Below are positions 20,786 through 30,801 of a DNA stretch of 64,000 nt, piece by piece; positions within the stretch are counted from its first letter, which is position 1, and the number at the start of each line of letters is the position of its first letter. Made by a program: the position numbers and the translations under genes. The stretch covers positions 1 to 64,000 of the forward strand of contig CAWADK010000019.1 of the NCBI GenBank assembly GCA_963780715.1, written 5' to 3'. The notes beneath the pieces were generated by a model that did no database searches, was not told the DNA's origin, and worked only from the letters and a program-made list of their open reading frames with translations. This DNA is from JALORV01 sp963780715 (GTDB taxonomy: Bacteria; Pseudomonadota; Gammaproteobacteria; Burkholderiales; Burkholderiaceae_F).

Positions 20786-23716
20786 ATGAGCACACTCAAC
20801 GAGCTAGAGAACCACTCCGAATTCCACGCGCGCCATATCGGCCCGAGCGACGACGAAGTCGCCGACATGCTCAAGGCGGTGGGCGTGCCGTCGCTCGATG
20901 CGCTGGTCGATGCGATCGTGCCGGCCACCATCAAGCTCGCCACGCCGCTGGCACTGCCGGAGGCCGTCACGGAAGAAGAAGCGCTTGCAAGGCTGCGAGC
21001 GGTCGCGGACAGGAACCAGGTTTGCCGCAGCTTCATCGGCCAGGGCTATTACGGCACGGTGACGCCCAAGGTCATCCTGCGCAACATACTGGAGAACCCC
21101 GCCTGGTACACCGCGTACACGCCGTACCAGGCCGAGATATCGCAGGGGCGGATGGAGGCGCTGATCAACTTCCAGACGATGGTGGCGGACCTCACTGGCA
21201 TGGAGATCGCCAACGCATCGCTGCTCGATGAAGCGACGGCGGCGGCCGAAGCGATGACACTGGCGAAGCGTTCGGCAAAGAGCCGAAGCAACGTCTTCAT
21301 CGTCGCCAGCGACTGCCATCCGCAGACGATCGAGGTGATCCGCACGCGGGCGGAGCCGCTCGGCATCGAAGTCAAGGTCGGCGTTGCCCCGGACCTGATG
21401 AAGTCCGGCGACTACTTCGGCGTGCTGGCGCAGTACCCGTCGACCTCCGGGCTGATCCACGACATGCGGCCTTCCGTCGAGCAGGCGCATGCGGCCGGGG
21501 CGCTTTTCTGTGTCGCGACCGACCTGCTGGCGCTGACGCTGCTGGAAGCGCCCGGGAAGTGGGGCACCGAGCAGCAGTCGGCCGACATCGTCGTTGGCAA
21601 TTCGCAGCGCTTTGGCGTGCCGTTCGGATTCGGTGGGCCGCACGCGGCCTTCCTGGCCTGCCGGGACGCGTTCAAGCGTTCGATGCCGGGGCGGCTGGTC
21701 GGCGTCTCGGTCGATTCGCAGGGCAATCCCGCCTACCGCCTCACGCTGCAGACGCGCGAACAGCACATCCGGCGCGAAAAGGCGACCTCGAACATCTGCA
21801 CGGCACAGGTACTGCTGGCGGTCATTGCCAGCATGTATGCCGTCTATCACGGGCCCGAGGGCCTCACACGCATCGCGCGTCGCGTCCACCGCCTGACCGC
21901 CATCCTGGCCGAGGGGCTGAAGCGCGTTGGCCTGCAGGTCAACGGTTCGTACTTCGACACCTTGACGGTGAGCGGCGTCGACGCGGCGAAGGTCCACGCG
22001 GCGGCACGGGCCTCCGGCATCAACCTGCGCGAATTCAGCGCGCGCGACGCTGGCGAACGTGCGGGCCGGCTGGTTGGCATCGCGCTCGACGAAACCGCGA
22101 CGCGGGCCGACGTGCAGGCGATCTGGCGCCTGTTCGGGGTTTCGGCCGACGTCGATGCGCTCGACCGCGAGATCAACGGCATGCTCGACGCAGCCATTCC
22201 GGCGGGCCTCAGGCGCACTACGCGATTCCTCACGCACCCGGTCTTCAACGCGCACCACAGCGAGCACGAGATGCTGCGCTACATGCGCGCGCTCGCCGAC
22301 AAGGACCTTGCGCTCGACCGCACGATGATCCCGCTGGGTTCGTGCACGATGAAGCTCAACGCGACCAGCGAAATGATCCCGGTCACCTGGCCGGAGTTCG
22401 CGAACGTTCACCCGCTTGCGCCGGCTTCACAGACCGAAGGCTATCGTCAGATGATCGCCGAACTCGAGCAGATGCTGGTCGAGTGCACCGGTTATGACGC
22501 GGTCAGTCTGCAGCCCAATTCCGGTGCGCAGGGCGAGTACGCCGGGCTGCTCGCGATCCGTGCCTATCACCGCTCGCGCGGCGAGGGGCATCGCAACATC
22601 TGTCTGATTCCCGAGAGCGCGCACGGCACCAATCCGGCCTCGGCGCATCTGTGCGGCATGGAAGTCGTGGCGGTGAAGACCGACCGCAACGGCAATGTCG
22701 ACGTCGACGACCTGAAGGCCAAGGCCACGCAGCATGCCGCCAATCTTGCGGCGCTGATGGTGACCTACCCATCGACGCACGGCGTGTTCGAGGAAGCCAT
22801 CGTCGAGATCTGCGAGGTCATTCACGCGCATGGCGGTCAGGTCTACACCGACGGCGCCAACCTGAATGCGCTGGTGGGGCTCGCCAAACCCGGCAAGTAC
22901 GGCTCCGACGTCTCGCACCTGAACCTGCACAAGACATTCTGCATACCGCACGGCGGCGGCGGACCGGGGGTCGGTCCGGTCGCGGTCAAGGCGCATCTGG
23001 CGCCGTTCCTGCCCGGCACGCTCGGCGCTGACAACAAGGTCGGAATGGTCAGTGCCGCGAACTTCGGCAGCGCCAGCATCCTGCCGATCTCGTGGATGTA
23101 CGTCACGATGATGGGCGCCGCGGGACTGCGCAAGGCCACGCAGGTGGCGCTGCTCAACGCGAATTACGTCGCCAAACGACTCGCGCCGCACTATCCGACG
23201 CTGTATGCAGGTCGAAACGGGTTCGTCGCGCACGAGTGCATCCTGGATCTGCGGCCGCTGAAGGATGCGAGCGGCATTTCGGCCGAGGACGTGGCCAAGC
23301 GGCTGATGGACTATGGCTTCCACGCGCCGACGCTCTCGTTCCCGGTCGCAGGCACCTTGATGGTCGAACCGACCGAAAGCGAACCCAAGGGCGAGCTCGA
23401 CCGTTTCATCGACGCGATGATCGCGATCCGCGAGGAGATCCGCGCCGTGGAGGAGGGCAAGGTCGATCGCGACGACAACCCGCTGAAGAACGCACCGCAC
23501 ACCGCGGCGATGGTGATGGCGGAGAACTGGGCGCACGACTACCCGCGCGAGCGCGCGGCGTTCCCGCTGGCCTCGCTGAAGCGGCAGAAGTACTGGCCGC
23601 CGGTGGGCCGCGTCGACAACGCCTACGGTGACCGCAACATCATGTGTTCGTGCGTGCCGATGTCGGCCTATGCCGAAGACGCGGCCCCGTCGGCGGCCAG
23701 CGTGGCCGCGAGTTGA
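20786..23716 (+). CDS. gcvP: Glycine dehydrogenase (decarboxylating), P protein
   Basis: A 976-residue single-chain P protein, the full length for the non-split form. It decarboxylates glycine with PLP and passes the aminomethyl group to GcvH. The PLP-lysine is about K716 in SHLNLHKTFCIPHGGGGPG. The N-terminal FHARHIGPSDDE and C-terminal VDNAYGDRNIMCSCVPM are typical. The ATG at 20786 lies 29 bases after gcvH. A partial copy of its 3' end follows the stop codon. Confidence 0.96.
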   Translation: MSTLNELENHSEFHARHIGPSDDEVADMLKAVGVPSLDALVDAIVPATIKLATPLALPEAVTEEEALARLRAVADRNQVCRSFIGQGYYGTVTPKVILRNILENPAWYTAYTPYQAEISQGRMEALINFQTMVADLTGMEIANASLLDEATAAAEAMTLAKRSAKSRSNVFIVASDCHPQTIEVIRTRAEPLGIEVKVGVAPDLMKSGDYFGVLAQYPSTSGLIHDMRPSVEQAHAAGALFCVATDLLALTLLEAPGKWGTEQQSADIVVGNSQRFGVPFGFGGPHAAFLACRDAFKRSMPGRLVGVSVDSQGNPAYRLTLQTREQHIRREKATSNICTAQVLLAVIASMYAVYHGPEGLTRIARRVHRLTAILAEGLKRVGLQVNGSYFDTLTVSGVDAAKVHAAARASGINLREFSARDAGERAGRLVGIALDETATRADVQAIWRLFGVSADVDALDREINGMLDAAIPAGLRRTTRFLTHPVFNAHHSEHEMLRYMRALADKDLALDRTMIPLGSCTMKLNATSEMIPVTWPEFANVHPLAPASQTEGYRQMIAELEQMLVECTGYDAVSLQPNSGAQGEYAGLLAIRAYHRSRGEGHRNICLIPESAHGTNPASAHLCGMEVVAVKTDRNGNVDVDDLKAKATQHAANLAALMVTYPSTHGVFEEAIVEICEVIHAHGGQVYTDGANLNALVGLAKPGKYGSDVSHLNLHKTFCIPHGGGGPGVGPVAVKAHLAPFLPGTLGADNKVGMVSAANFGSASILPISWMYVTMMGAAGLRKATQVALLNANYVAKRLAPHYPTLYAGRNGFVAHECILDLRPLKDASGISAEDVAKRLMDYGFHAPTLSFPVAGTLMVEPTESEPKGELDRFIDAMIAIREEIRAVEEGKVDRDDNPLKNAPHTAAMVMAENWAHDYPRERAAFPLASLKRQKYWPPVGRVDNAYGDRNIMCSCVPMSAYAEDAAPSAASVAAS

Positions 23717-23742
23717 GGGACTCGCCTTCGGCTCGGGGTCGC

Positions 23743-23787
23743 GTCGACAATGCCTACGGCGACCGCAACATCATGTGTTGCCCCTGA
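23743..23787 (+). pseudogene. Duplicated 3' fragment of gcvP
   Basis: Starting 26 bases after the gcvP stop, about 38 bases repeat the gcvP segment near 23613-23650 with only two differences, both synonymous. It reads RVDNAYGDRNIM, then CCP and a stop, so it is a scrap of a second gcvP end and not a gene. The synonymous differences suggest recombination with a diverged gcvP copy or an older duplication. Confidence 0.7.
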
Positions 23788-23944
23788 GGCCTTCAAGACT
23801 CGGCATACTTCGTCGGCGCGACCGAGTGGCTGTTGACGGACGTTTGGCAAGATGGCCGTCGGCGCAGCAAGGAACTGCGCATTCGCCTTCCGGGGCGGAG
23901 TGTGGTTGGGTGATCGTCAGGAACATGTGATCGGGAGGGATTGA

Positions 23945-24067
23945 ATGGCCAAAGGTCAGCTTCGCAGTAACAAGGAAAAGAAGAAGCCCAAGCAATCGAA
24001 GAAGCCGAGCGGTCCCGCCGTGCCGTTCGGTTCCGCGAAGAGCAAGCCCGGCCCGGTGGCCAAGTAG
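23945..24067 (+). CDS. Small lysine-rich protein, conserved in Burkholderiales, unknown function
   Basis: A 40-residue highly basic protein beginning MAKGQLRSNKEKKKPK and ending KSKPGPVAK. A good Shine-Dalgarno (GGGAGGGA) precedes the ATG. From memory, very similar small proteins are common in Burkholderiales genomes; no role is established to my knowledge. The charge suggests a nucleic acid or ribosome contact, but this is a guess. Confidence 0.75.
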   Translation: MAKGQLRSNKEKKKPKQSKKPSGPAVPFGSAKSKPGPVAK

Positions 24068-24262
24068 TCGCTCTGCAGCGGGGGCGTTGAGCGCGGAACT
24101 CTGCGCTGGCGGCACGTGGTGCCGCACGTCGCTCTTCAGACACGTTCGCTTGCACTGCCGAAGTCTCGACAACGGCCGCAAAGCGCGTAACGTCGCGCAC
24201 CTGCGCGCGGGGCCGCCGGCACAGAGCAGCGGACCGGCGTTGTCGATCAGCGTGGGAGGGGG

Positions 24263-25161
24263 ATGGCGATGAAAGCGTTGCGCGTACTCGGATGGTCGGT
24301 CGCGGGGCTGCTGGCAGTCCTGGGGCTCGTTGCCCTTGCGGTGGTCCTGCTGAGCCAGCGCAAGGTCGAACGAAGGCTGGACATCAAGGTCGCGCCGGTG
24401 GCCTACGTCGACACGGCGGAAGCCATCGCACGCGGCAAGTACCTGTTCGAATCGCGCGGCTGCGCCGAATGCCACGGTACCGACGGTGCCGGCCGGGTGT
24501 TCATCGACAACGGCCCAAGCATGCGCGCACGGTCGCCAAACATCACGCGTGGTCCGGGCAGTGTCGTCGCCAGGTACACGGAGGTCGACTGGGTGCGCGC
24601 GATCCGCCATGGCGTCAAGCCTGACGGCCGTCCGATGCTGATCATGCCGAGCGAGGACTACAACCGCCTCACGGATGCCGACCTTGCTGCCCTGGTGGCC
24701 TACACGCGCAGTCTGCCGCCGGCCACCGGCACGGCGGCCGAGTTCACGCTGCCGTTCATGTTCAAGGCGATGTATGTCGCGGCGTGGTGACCGATGCGCC
24801 GGAACGCATCGACCACTCTCTGCCTCCCGCGCAGCCGGTCGCCGAGCAGGTCAATGCCGCGCACGGCGCCTACGTGGCCAACATGTGCCTCGGCTGCCAC
24901 GGTGCACGGCTTACCGGCGGCAAGATTCCGGGCGGGCCGCCGGACTGGCCGGCCGCGGCTGATCTGACGCCTGCGTCGGCGGTGATGAAGAGCTACGACA
25001 GCGTCGACAAGTTCAAGTCGATGCTGCGCACCGGCAAGGCGCCCGACGGACGCGCCCTGCAGGTGATGCCCTTCCCGACACTCAAGCAACTCAACGACAC
25101 CGACGTCGAGGCGCTCTACCTCTATCTCAAGTCGCTGCCGGCTTCCTCCGGCAAGGGTTGA
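24263..25161 (+). CDS. Diheme cytochrome c (frame break near 24781)
   Basis: Membrane-anchored or exported cytochrome c. The first part has one N-terminal hydrophobic segment (residues 8-31) and heme motif CAECH near residue 67; the second part, in another frame, has CLGCH (near base 24886) and a normal C-terminus. Adding one G to the GG at 24781-24782 joins them as MYVAGVVTDAPERIDHSLPP, a sequence typical of one continuous diheme cytochrome of about 300 residues. Read separately, the second frame would start at a GTG (24784) without a signal peptide, so one broken gene is the better reading. Confidence 0.82.
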
Positions 25162-25283
25162 GACCGCCTGAGCGGCGGCAGGCAGGTCGCGACTTCAGCT
25201 CTCGCGCGCTCGTGCAGGCGACGCGCGCAACACACCCGATGAAGCAGGAAGTGCCCGATGCGGGATCGGGCGACTTCTCTCAC

Positions 25284-25667
25284 TTAGCCTTCGACGTCGT
25301 CGGACTTGGCGAATTGCTCAGCGGCATCGTGCCCCGCCTTGGCAATCAGTTGCTCCTGCTCGGCCGTGGCGACTGGAGCGTCGCTCTCGCCGACCGAGAC
25401 CAGACCAAGCCGCGTCGCTTCGCGCAACTCGGCCAGCACTTCGGCGCGGCTGCGCGACGGCTGGGCTTCTGCAACCACGTAACCGCGTTCACCGTAGTCG
25501 CGATCGCCGCGCGCATACGCGTCAATCATTTCCTGCCGGACTTGCTCGCGGGTGACGGTGGAACCGGACGACGGCCAATCGTTGATGTGCAGGTCGGCCG
25601 GACTGGCGAACGCACCGGACATGGCCAGCGCCAGGGATGCAACAAGAACAGACTTTGATGAAGACAT
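25284..25667 (-). CDS. DUF4148 secreted protein
   Basis: A 127-residue exported protein with a signal peptide (residues 1-21, ending AFA). The C-terminal half with SRAEVLAELREATRLGLVSVGESDAP is the DUF4148 signature, a family seen mostly in Burkholderiales and without a known function. GAGGAG precedes the ATG. It is divergent from the serine dehydratase gene, with a 251-base intergenic region that should hold both promoters. Confidence 0.88.
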   Translation of the reverse strand: MSSSKSVLVASLALAMSGAFASPADLHINDWPSSGSTVTREQVRQEMIDAYARGDRDYGERGYVVAEAQPSRSRAEVLAELREATRLGLVSVGESDAPVATAEQEQLIAKAGHDAAEQFAKSDDVEG

Positions 25668-25918
25668 TTTCGTACTCCTCAGGTTGCGCCAAACGAATTT
25701 CGGCGTGGGAGCACTCTGGACCGGGCTCGTTGCGATGTCCCGTGAGTTTTACGTGTTTCGCCTGCGCATTGTCGGAGCGCCGGCTCGCGCCGCGCGCGCG
25801 CTGATTGACGCGGCTTGCGGTCCTGGACGCTGTTGCGCGACTTGGCATATCGGCCGCGTCCCCGCGCGGAATCCGGGCGTAAGCTCGCGGCGTCGCGATT
25901 TGCGGGCAGCCCTGCGCC

Positions 25919-27299
25919 ATGGCCGTCAGTGTCTTTGATCTCTTCAAGATCGGTATCGGACCGTCGAGTTCGCATACGGTCGGTCCGATGCGTGCGGCGC
26001 GCCTCTTCGCTCTGCGGCTGGACGGCGATCGACTGCTCGATCGTGTCGCGAACGTCGACGTCCAGCTGCACGGCTCGCTGGGAGCGACGGGAAAAGGTCA
26101 CGGCAGTGACAAGGCGGTGCTGCTCGGACTGGAGGGAGCGGAGCCGGCAACTGTCGAGGTCGACACCATTGCGTCCAGGCTCGAACGCATCCGCAATGAA
26201 CAGTCGCTGCGCCTGCTGGGCCGGCGGCGGATCGCCTTCGACGAGCGCGAGCACCTGCACTTCCTGACGAAGCCGCTGCCCTTCCACGCGAACGGGCTGC
26301 GTTTCTCTGCGACCGACGACCGGGGCGAAGGGATTCTGACGCGGACCTATTACTCGGTCGGTGGCGGCTTCGTCGTCAGCGACGACGTGGCGGCGGACGG
26401 TACGGCGCAGAAGCGCATCGCGCCGGACACGACGATCCTGCCGTTGCCGTTTCACAGCGGTGACGAGCTGCTGGCGCGGTGCCAGGCGGGCGGCAGCACC
26501 ATCGCGCAGGTGATGCGCGCCAACGAGAACCACTGGCGCAGCGACGCCGAGGTCAATGCCGGGCTGATGGCGATCTGGCAGGTGATGCAGGCCTGCGTGG
26601 CGCGCGGACTGGCGACCGATGGTGTGTTGCCGGGCGGCCTCAAGGTCAAGCGGCGCGCCGCCGAGTGGCATCGCAAGATACTTTCGCGTGACGGCGCAGG
26701 ATCCGCTGGCGGCGCTCGACTGGGTCAACCTCTGGGCGCTGGCGGTCAACGAAGAAAATGCCGCCGGTGGCCGGGTCGTGACTGCACCGACCAACGGCGC
26801 CGCAGGCATCGTTCCGGCGGTGTTGCACTACTACGATCGCTTCGTTCCGGGCGCGAGCGCCGCCGGCGTTATCGACTTTCTGCTGACGGCTGGAGCGATC
26901 GGAATCCTCTACAAGGAGAATGCCTCGATCTCCGGCGCCGAGGTCGGCTGCCAGGGCGAAGTCGGCGTGGCGTGCTCGATGGCGGCGGGCGCACTCGCCG
27001 CCGTTCTGGGCGGAACACCGGAGCAGGTGGAAAACGCCGCCGAGATCGGCATGGAACATCACCTCGGACTGACCTGCGATCCGGTCGGCGGACTGGTGCA
27101 GATCCCATGCATCGAACGCAACGCGATTGCTTCGGTCAAGGCAATCAACGCGGCGAGGATGGCGCTGGCCGGCGATGGCACGCACTTCGTGTCGCTCGAC
27201 CAGGTGATCAAGACGATGCGCGAGACCGGCGCCGACATGAAGACCAAGTACAAGGAAACGGCGCGCGGCGGGTTGGCGCTCAATGTGATCGAATGCTGA
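25919..27299 (+). CDS. sdaA: L-serine ammonia-lyase, iron-sulfur type (frame break near 26693)
   Basis: Single-chain L-serine dehydratase that converts serine to pyruvate and ammonia using a 4Fe-4S cluster. The beta region (MAVSVFDLFKIGIGPSSSHTVGPMRAA) and the alpha region (ALAVNEENAAGGRVVTAPTNGAAGIVPAVL, ISGAEVGCQGEVGVACSMAAG, GLTCDPVGGLVQIPCIERNA) are both intact, but in different frames. Removing one G from the GG at 26693-26694 gives SRDAQDPLAALDWVN and the usual length of about 459 residues. The cluster cysteines are present. Its stop overlaps the start of the hydrolase gene. Confidence 0.93.
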
Positions 27300-28132
27300 C
27301 GGGCGCAACAGGCGTCGTGTGCGCGGGACTGATTGCAATGTTTGTTTCTTCATGGGTCGAGCGTTTCTTCTTCTATCCCGATACGCTGCAGTACTCGCAA
27401 CCGGCGCAGTTCGGCCTGGTCGCCGAGGATGTGTGGATTGCCGCGCCTGACGGTTCGAAGCTGCACGCATGGTTCCTGCCGTCGCAGGGCCCGGCCAGGG
27501 GCACGGTGCTGCATCTGCACGGCAACGCGGCCAACGTCAGCAATCACCTGCCGCTGGTGGCGTGGCTGCCTGCGCGCGGCTTCAACCTGCTGACGCTCGA
27601 CTACCGCGGTTTCGGGCGCTCACAGGGCACGCCGTCGCTGGACGGCGTTGTCGACGACGCCGCGGCGGCGCTCGCCTACCTGCGGACGCGACGCGATGTC
27701 GACGCGACTCGCCTGATCGTCGTCGGCCAGAGCCTCGGCGGCGCCACGGCGATGCGACTGCTCGCGCGTGATTCCGCCGGCGTGCGACTCGCGGTCATCG
27801 ACTCCGCGTTCGCGAGCTACCGCCAGATCGCGCGCGAGGCGGCGTCCACGGCGGGCATCCTGGCGCCACTGGCCCCTTACGTGATGAAGGCGTTTCCGGG
27901 GCCGGACAAGGACCCGATCACCGCCTTGCGATCGGTTCACGTTCCGCTGATCTTCGTGCATGGAACGCGCGACGCTGTCATCGCACATGACCACAGCACG
28001 CAGTTGCATGCGGCCGCAAATTCGCCGAAGGAGTTATGGACCGTCGAGGACGCCGAGCACGTGGCCGTCTTCGGCGACCCCGGCCCCTGGCGAGACCGCC
28101 TCACCCGCGCGCTGGAGGCCGCGGTACGGTAG
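27293..28132 (+). CDS. Alpha/beta hydrolase (BEM46/YfhR-like), membrane anchored
   Basis: A 279-residue serine hydrolase with an N-terminal hydrophobic anchor (about residues 2-20). The nucleophile motif is GQSLGG, the oxyanion segment is LHLHGNAANVSN, and the late VPLIFVHGTRDAVIAHDHS and EDAEHVAVF carry the acidic residue and histidine of the triad. The substrate is unknown. The ATG at 27293 lies inside the last codons of the serine dehydratase gene. Confidence 0.87.
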   Translation: MLTGATGVVCAGLIAMFVSSWVERFFFYPDTLQYSQPAQFGLVAEDVWIAAPDGSKLHAWFLPSQGPARGTVLHLHGNAANVSNHLPLVAWLPARGFNLLTLDYRGFGRSQGTPSLDGVVDDAAAALAYLRTRRDVDATRLIVVGQSLGGATAMRLLARDSAGVRLAVIDSAFASYRQIAREAASTAGILAPLAPYVMKAFPGPDKDPITALRSVHVPLIFVHGTRDAVIAHDHSTQLHAAANSPKELWTVEDAEHVAVFGDPGPWRDRLTRALEAAVR

Positions 28133-28212
28133 ATGCGGCTTCAGCTTGATCGTCCACGCGCCATCGAGCCGACTCTGAACGTGGCCGGAAGTTGTCTTGT
28201 TGCCGAAAGACT

Positions 28213-28653
28213 CTACGCAGGTCCCTGCATGGCGTTCCAGATGACCGCGCCGACGATGCTCCAGGCTCCGTTTGACTGGGAGATGTTTTCATTCACCAGT
28301 TCGGGCACGCTGGACTGCGACACGTTGCCCGTTTCATCGAACCGGAATCTTGCGATCGGTGCCACCTCGGTCGCTCCCATCGAATCCATGCGCCGGCACT
28401 CGACCTCCGCAGTGGGTGGTTCACCGGTGCCCGGAACGAGGACGAACTCGACCCGCGTCCCGCCGTGCACGATGACGATTCGGTCGGCCGCGGGGTCCTG
28501 GGCAACCCGCAGCCCGCGCAGCAGCGGTCGTCCGTCCCCTGCCTGTTCGGCCAGCTTGGCGAATGAACGGAACAGGCTGCGCAAGACCGACGTCGCGGCG
28601 CTCTCTTTCGCTGCGGCTTTCTTCTTCGCCACTTTTTTCGCATTGCCTTCCAC
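28213..28653 (-). CDS. Hypothetical protein with lysine/alanine-rich N-terminus
   Basis: A 146-residue protein without a recognised domain. A GTG start at 28653 is chosen because AGGAG lies upstream and the longer frame runs into the fadH gene. The first 20 residues are rich in Lys and Ala (KKVAKKKAAAKESAA); the rest looks like a small beta-rich domain. It is convergent with the hydrolase gene. Coding is supported by the open frame and plausible composition only. Confidence 0.55.
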   Translation of the reverse strand: MEGNAKKVAKKKAAAKESAATSVLRSLFRSFAKLAEQAGDGRPLLRGLRVAQDPAADRIVIVHGGTRVEFVLVPGTGEPPTAEVECRRMDSMGATEVAPIARFRFDETGNVSQSSVPELVNENISQSNGAWSIVGAVIWNAMQGPA

Positions 28654-28742
28654 TCGGGTCGCTCCTTCAGATTCCGGGTTGAGTATGAGGTGACTTGCGT
28701 TGCGGCTGACGAGCGTCGCGATGGGCGGCTCTCGATCCCGAC

Positions 28743-30794
28743 TCAGAGCTCGGCCGCCAGGCGAGTTCCCTGCGCGATGGCGCGCTTGGCATCGAGTTCG
28801 GTGGCTTCGTCGGCCCCACCGATCAGGTGCACCGCGACGCCGGCCTCCTGCAGCGGCGCCTGCAGCTCGCGCAGCGGCTCCTGGCCCGCGCACAGCACGA
28901 TCGTGTCGCACGCGATGAGCTGGCCATCCTTGCGCTCGCTGCCGTAGGTGACGAAGAGTCCCTCGGGCGTGATGCGCTCGTAGTTCACGCCGCCAATCAT
29001 CTCCACGCGCTTCATCTGCAGCGCGGCGCGGTGAATCCAGCCGGTGGTCTTGCCCAGGCCTTTGCCGAGCTTGCCGGCCTTGCGCTGAAGCAGAGTCACC
29101 TGGCGGGCGGGAGGAGACGGCTGCGCGCGCACGACGCCGCCCCGCACCTCCGCCGGATCGGCCACGCCCCACTCGGCGAGCCACTCCTTGAGATTGAGCG
29201 TCGGCGAGTGGCCCGGCGGGGTGACCAGGAACTCGGCCACGTCGAAGCCGATGCCGCCCGCGCCGACGATGACGACTCGCTCGCCCACCGCCTTGTCGCG
29301 CGCCAGGACGTCGATGTAGTTCAACACGTTGGGACCGTCCTGGCCCGGAATCTTCGGATCACGCGCGGTGACGCCGGTGGCCAGGATGACACCGTCGAAC
29401 TTCTGCGCGATGAGTGCATCGGCTGTCACGCGCGTGTTCAGGGCGAGCTGCACACCGGTGGCGGCGAGGCGTCGCGCAAAGTAGCGCAACGTCTCGCTGA
29501 ACTCCTCCTTGCCGGGGATCTTCTTCGCCATGTTGAACTGGCCACCGATCTGCGCCGCCGCCTCGAAGAGATGCACTTCGTGTCCGCGCTCCGCCAGCGT
29601 CGTCGCCGCTGCCAGGCCGGCCGGGCCGGCCCCGACCACGGCGTAGCGTTGCCGTCGCGCGGCCGAGCGGATGATCAACGCCGTCTCGTGTCCGGCGCGT
29701 GGATTGACGAGGCAGCTGGCGAGCTGGTTCTTGAACGTGTGATCGAGGCAGGCCTGGTTGCAGGCAATGCAGGTGTTGATGTCCGCGGCGCGGCCCGCCT
29801 TTGCCTTGGCCACGAATTCGGCGTCGGCCAGCAGCGGTCGCGCCAGCGACACCATGTCGGCGCAACCGTCGGCGAGGATCTGGTCGGCGACCTCCGGCGT
29901 GTTGATCCGGTTGCTGGTCACCAGCGGAATCGTGATTCCTGCGGCGCGCAGTTCTGCGCGCATCTTCTGCGTCACCCAGGCAAAGGCGCCGCGCGGCACG
30001 CTGGTGGCGATCGTCGGGATGCGCGCCTCGTGCCAGCCGATGCCGGTGTTGAGGATCGTTGCGCCGGCCCGGGTGACAGCTTTGGCCAGCGTCACGGCCT
30101 CGGGCCAGCTGCTGCCGTCGGGGATCAGGTCCAGCATCGAGAGCCGGTAGATGAGTATGAAGTCCGGCCCCACGGCCTCGCGTACGCGCGAGACGATCTC
30201 GACCGGCAGCCGCATGCGGTTCTCGTACGAGCCGCCCCATTCATCGGTGCGATGGTTGGTGTGCGTGACGAGAAACTGGTTGATGAAGTAGCCCTCGCTG
30301 CCCATCACCTCGACGCCGTCGTAGCCGGCCTCGCGCGCGAGCTTCGCGCAGCGGACAAAGGCACCGATCTGCCGCTCGATGCCGCGCGCCGAGAGTTCCC
30401 TCGGCGTGAAGGGCGAGATTGGGCTCTTGATGCGCGACGGCGCCACGCAGAAGGGCTGGTAGCCGTAGCGGCCGGTGTGCAGGATCTGCAGCGCGATCCG
30501 TCCGCCTTCGGCGTGCACCGCGTCGGTCACGAGTCGGTGTCGCCGCGCGGCGGCCGACGTGGACAGCGTGCCCGCGAACGGCTTGGCCCAACCCTCGATG
30601 TTGGGCGCAAAGCCGCCGGTGACGATCAGGCCGACGCCGCCGCGTGCGCGTTCGGCAAAGTAGGCCGCCATCGCCGGGAAGTGCTTGCGCCCGTCTTCGA
30701 GGCCCGTGTGCATGCTGCCCATCAGCACACGGTTGGGCAACGTCGTGTAGCCGAGGTCCAGCGGGGCCAGCAGGTGAGGGTACGGAGTGGTCAT
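28743..30794 (-). CDS. fadH: 2,4-dienoyl-CoA reductase (NADPH), FadH type
   Basis: A 683-residue iron-sulfur flavoenzyme. The N-terminal half is an Old Yellow Enzyme-like barrel (LLAPLDLGYTTLPNRVLMGSMHTGLE); a 4Fe-4S site follows (CIACNQACLDHTF and the later SCLVNP); the C-terminal half has an FAD/NAD(P) fold (VVGAGPAGLAAATTLAERG and VIVGAGGIGFDVAEFL). It reduces 2,4-dienoyl-CoA during breakdown of unsaturated fatty acids. The ATG at 30794 matches the usual N-terminus; an in-frame extension upstream would overlap folA and looks unrelated. Confidence 0.95.
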   Translation of the reverse strand: MTTPYPHLLAPLDLGYTTLPNRVLMGSMHTGLEDGRKHFPAMAAYFAERARGGVGLIVTGGFAPNIEGWAKPFAGTLSTSAAARRHRLVTDAVHAEGGRIALQILHTGRYGYQPFCVAPSRIKSPISPFTPRELSARGIERQIGAFVRCAKLAREAGYDGVEVMGSEGYFINQFLVTHTNHRTDEWGGSYENRMRLPVEIVSRVREAVGPDFILIYRLSMLDLIPDGSSWPEAVTLAKAVTRAGATILNTGIGWHEARIPTIATSVPRGAFAWVTQKMRAELRAAGITIPLVTSNRINTPEVADQILADGCADMVSLARPLLADAEFVAKAKAGRAADINTCIACNQACLDHTFKNQLASCLVNPRAGHETALIIRSAARRQRYAVVGAGPAGLAAATTLAERGHEVHLFEAAAQIGGQFNMAKKIPGKEEFSETLRYFARRLAATGVQLALNTRVTADALIAQKFDGVILATGVTARDPKIPGQDGPNVLNYIDVLARDKAVGERVVIVGAGGIGFDVAEFLVTPPGHSPTLNLKEWLAEWGVADPAEVRGGVVRAQPSPPARQVTLLQRKAGKLGKGLGKTTGWIHRAALQMKRVEMIGGVNYERITPEGLFVTYGSERKDGQLIACDTIVLCAGQEPLRELQAPLQEAGVAVHLIGGADEATELDAKRAIAQGTRLAAEL

Positions 30795-30801
30795 TGCGAC
30801 T

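Noticed and set aside
20804..22411. 535-codon open frame antisense to gcvP
   Set aside because: Typical long antisense frame in GC-rich DNA; Arg/His-rich translation with no family resemblance, while gcvP on the other strand is fully conserved.
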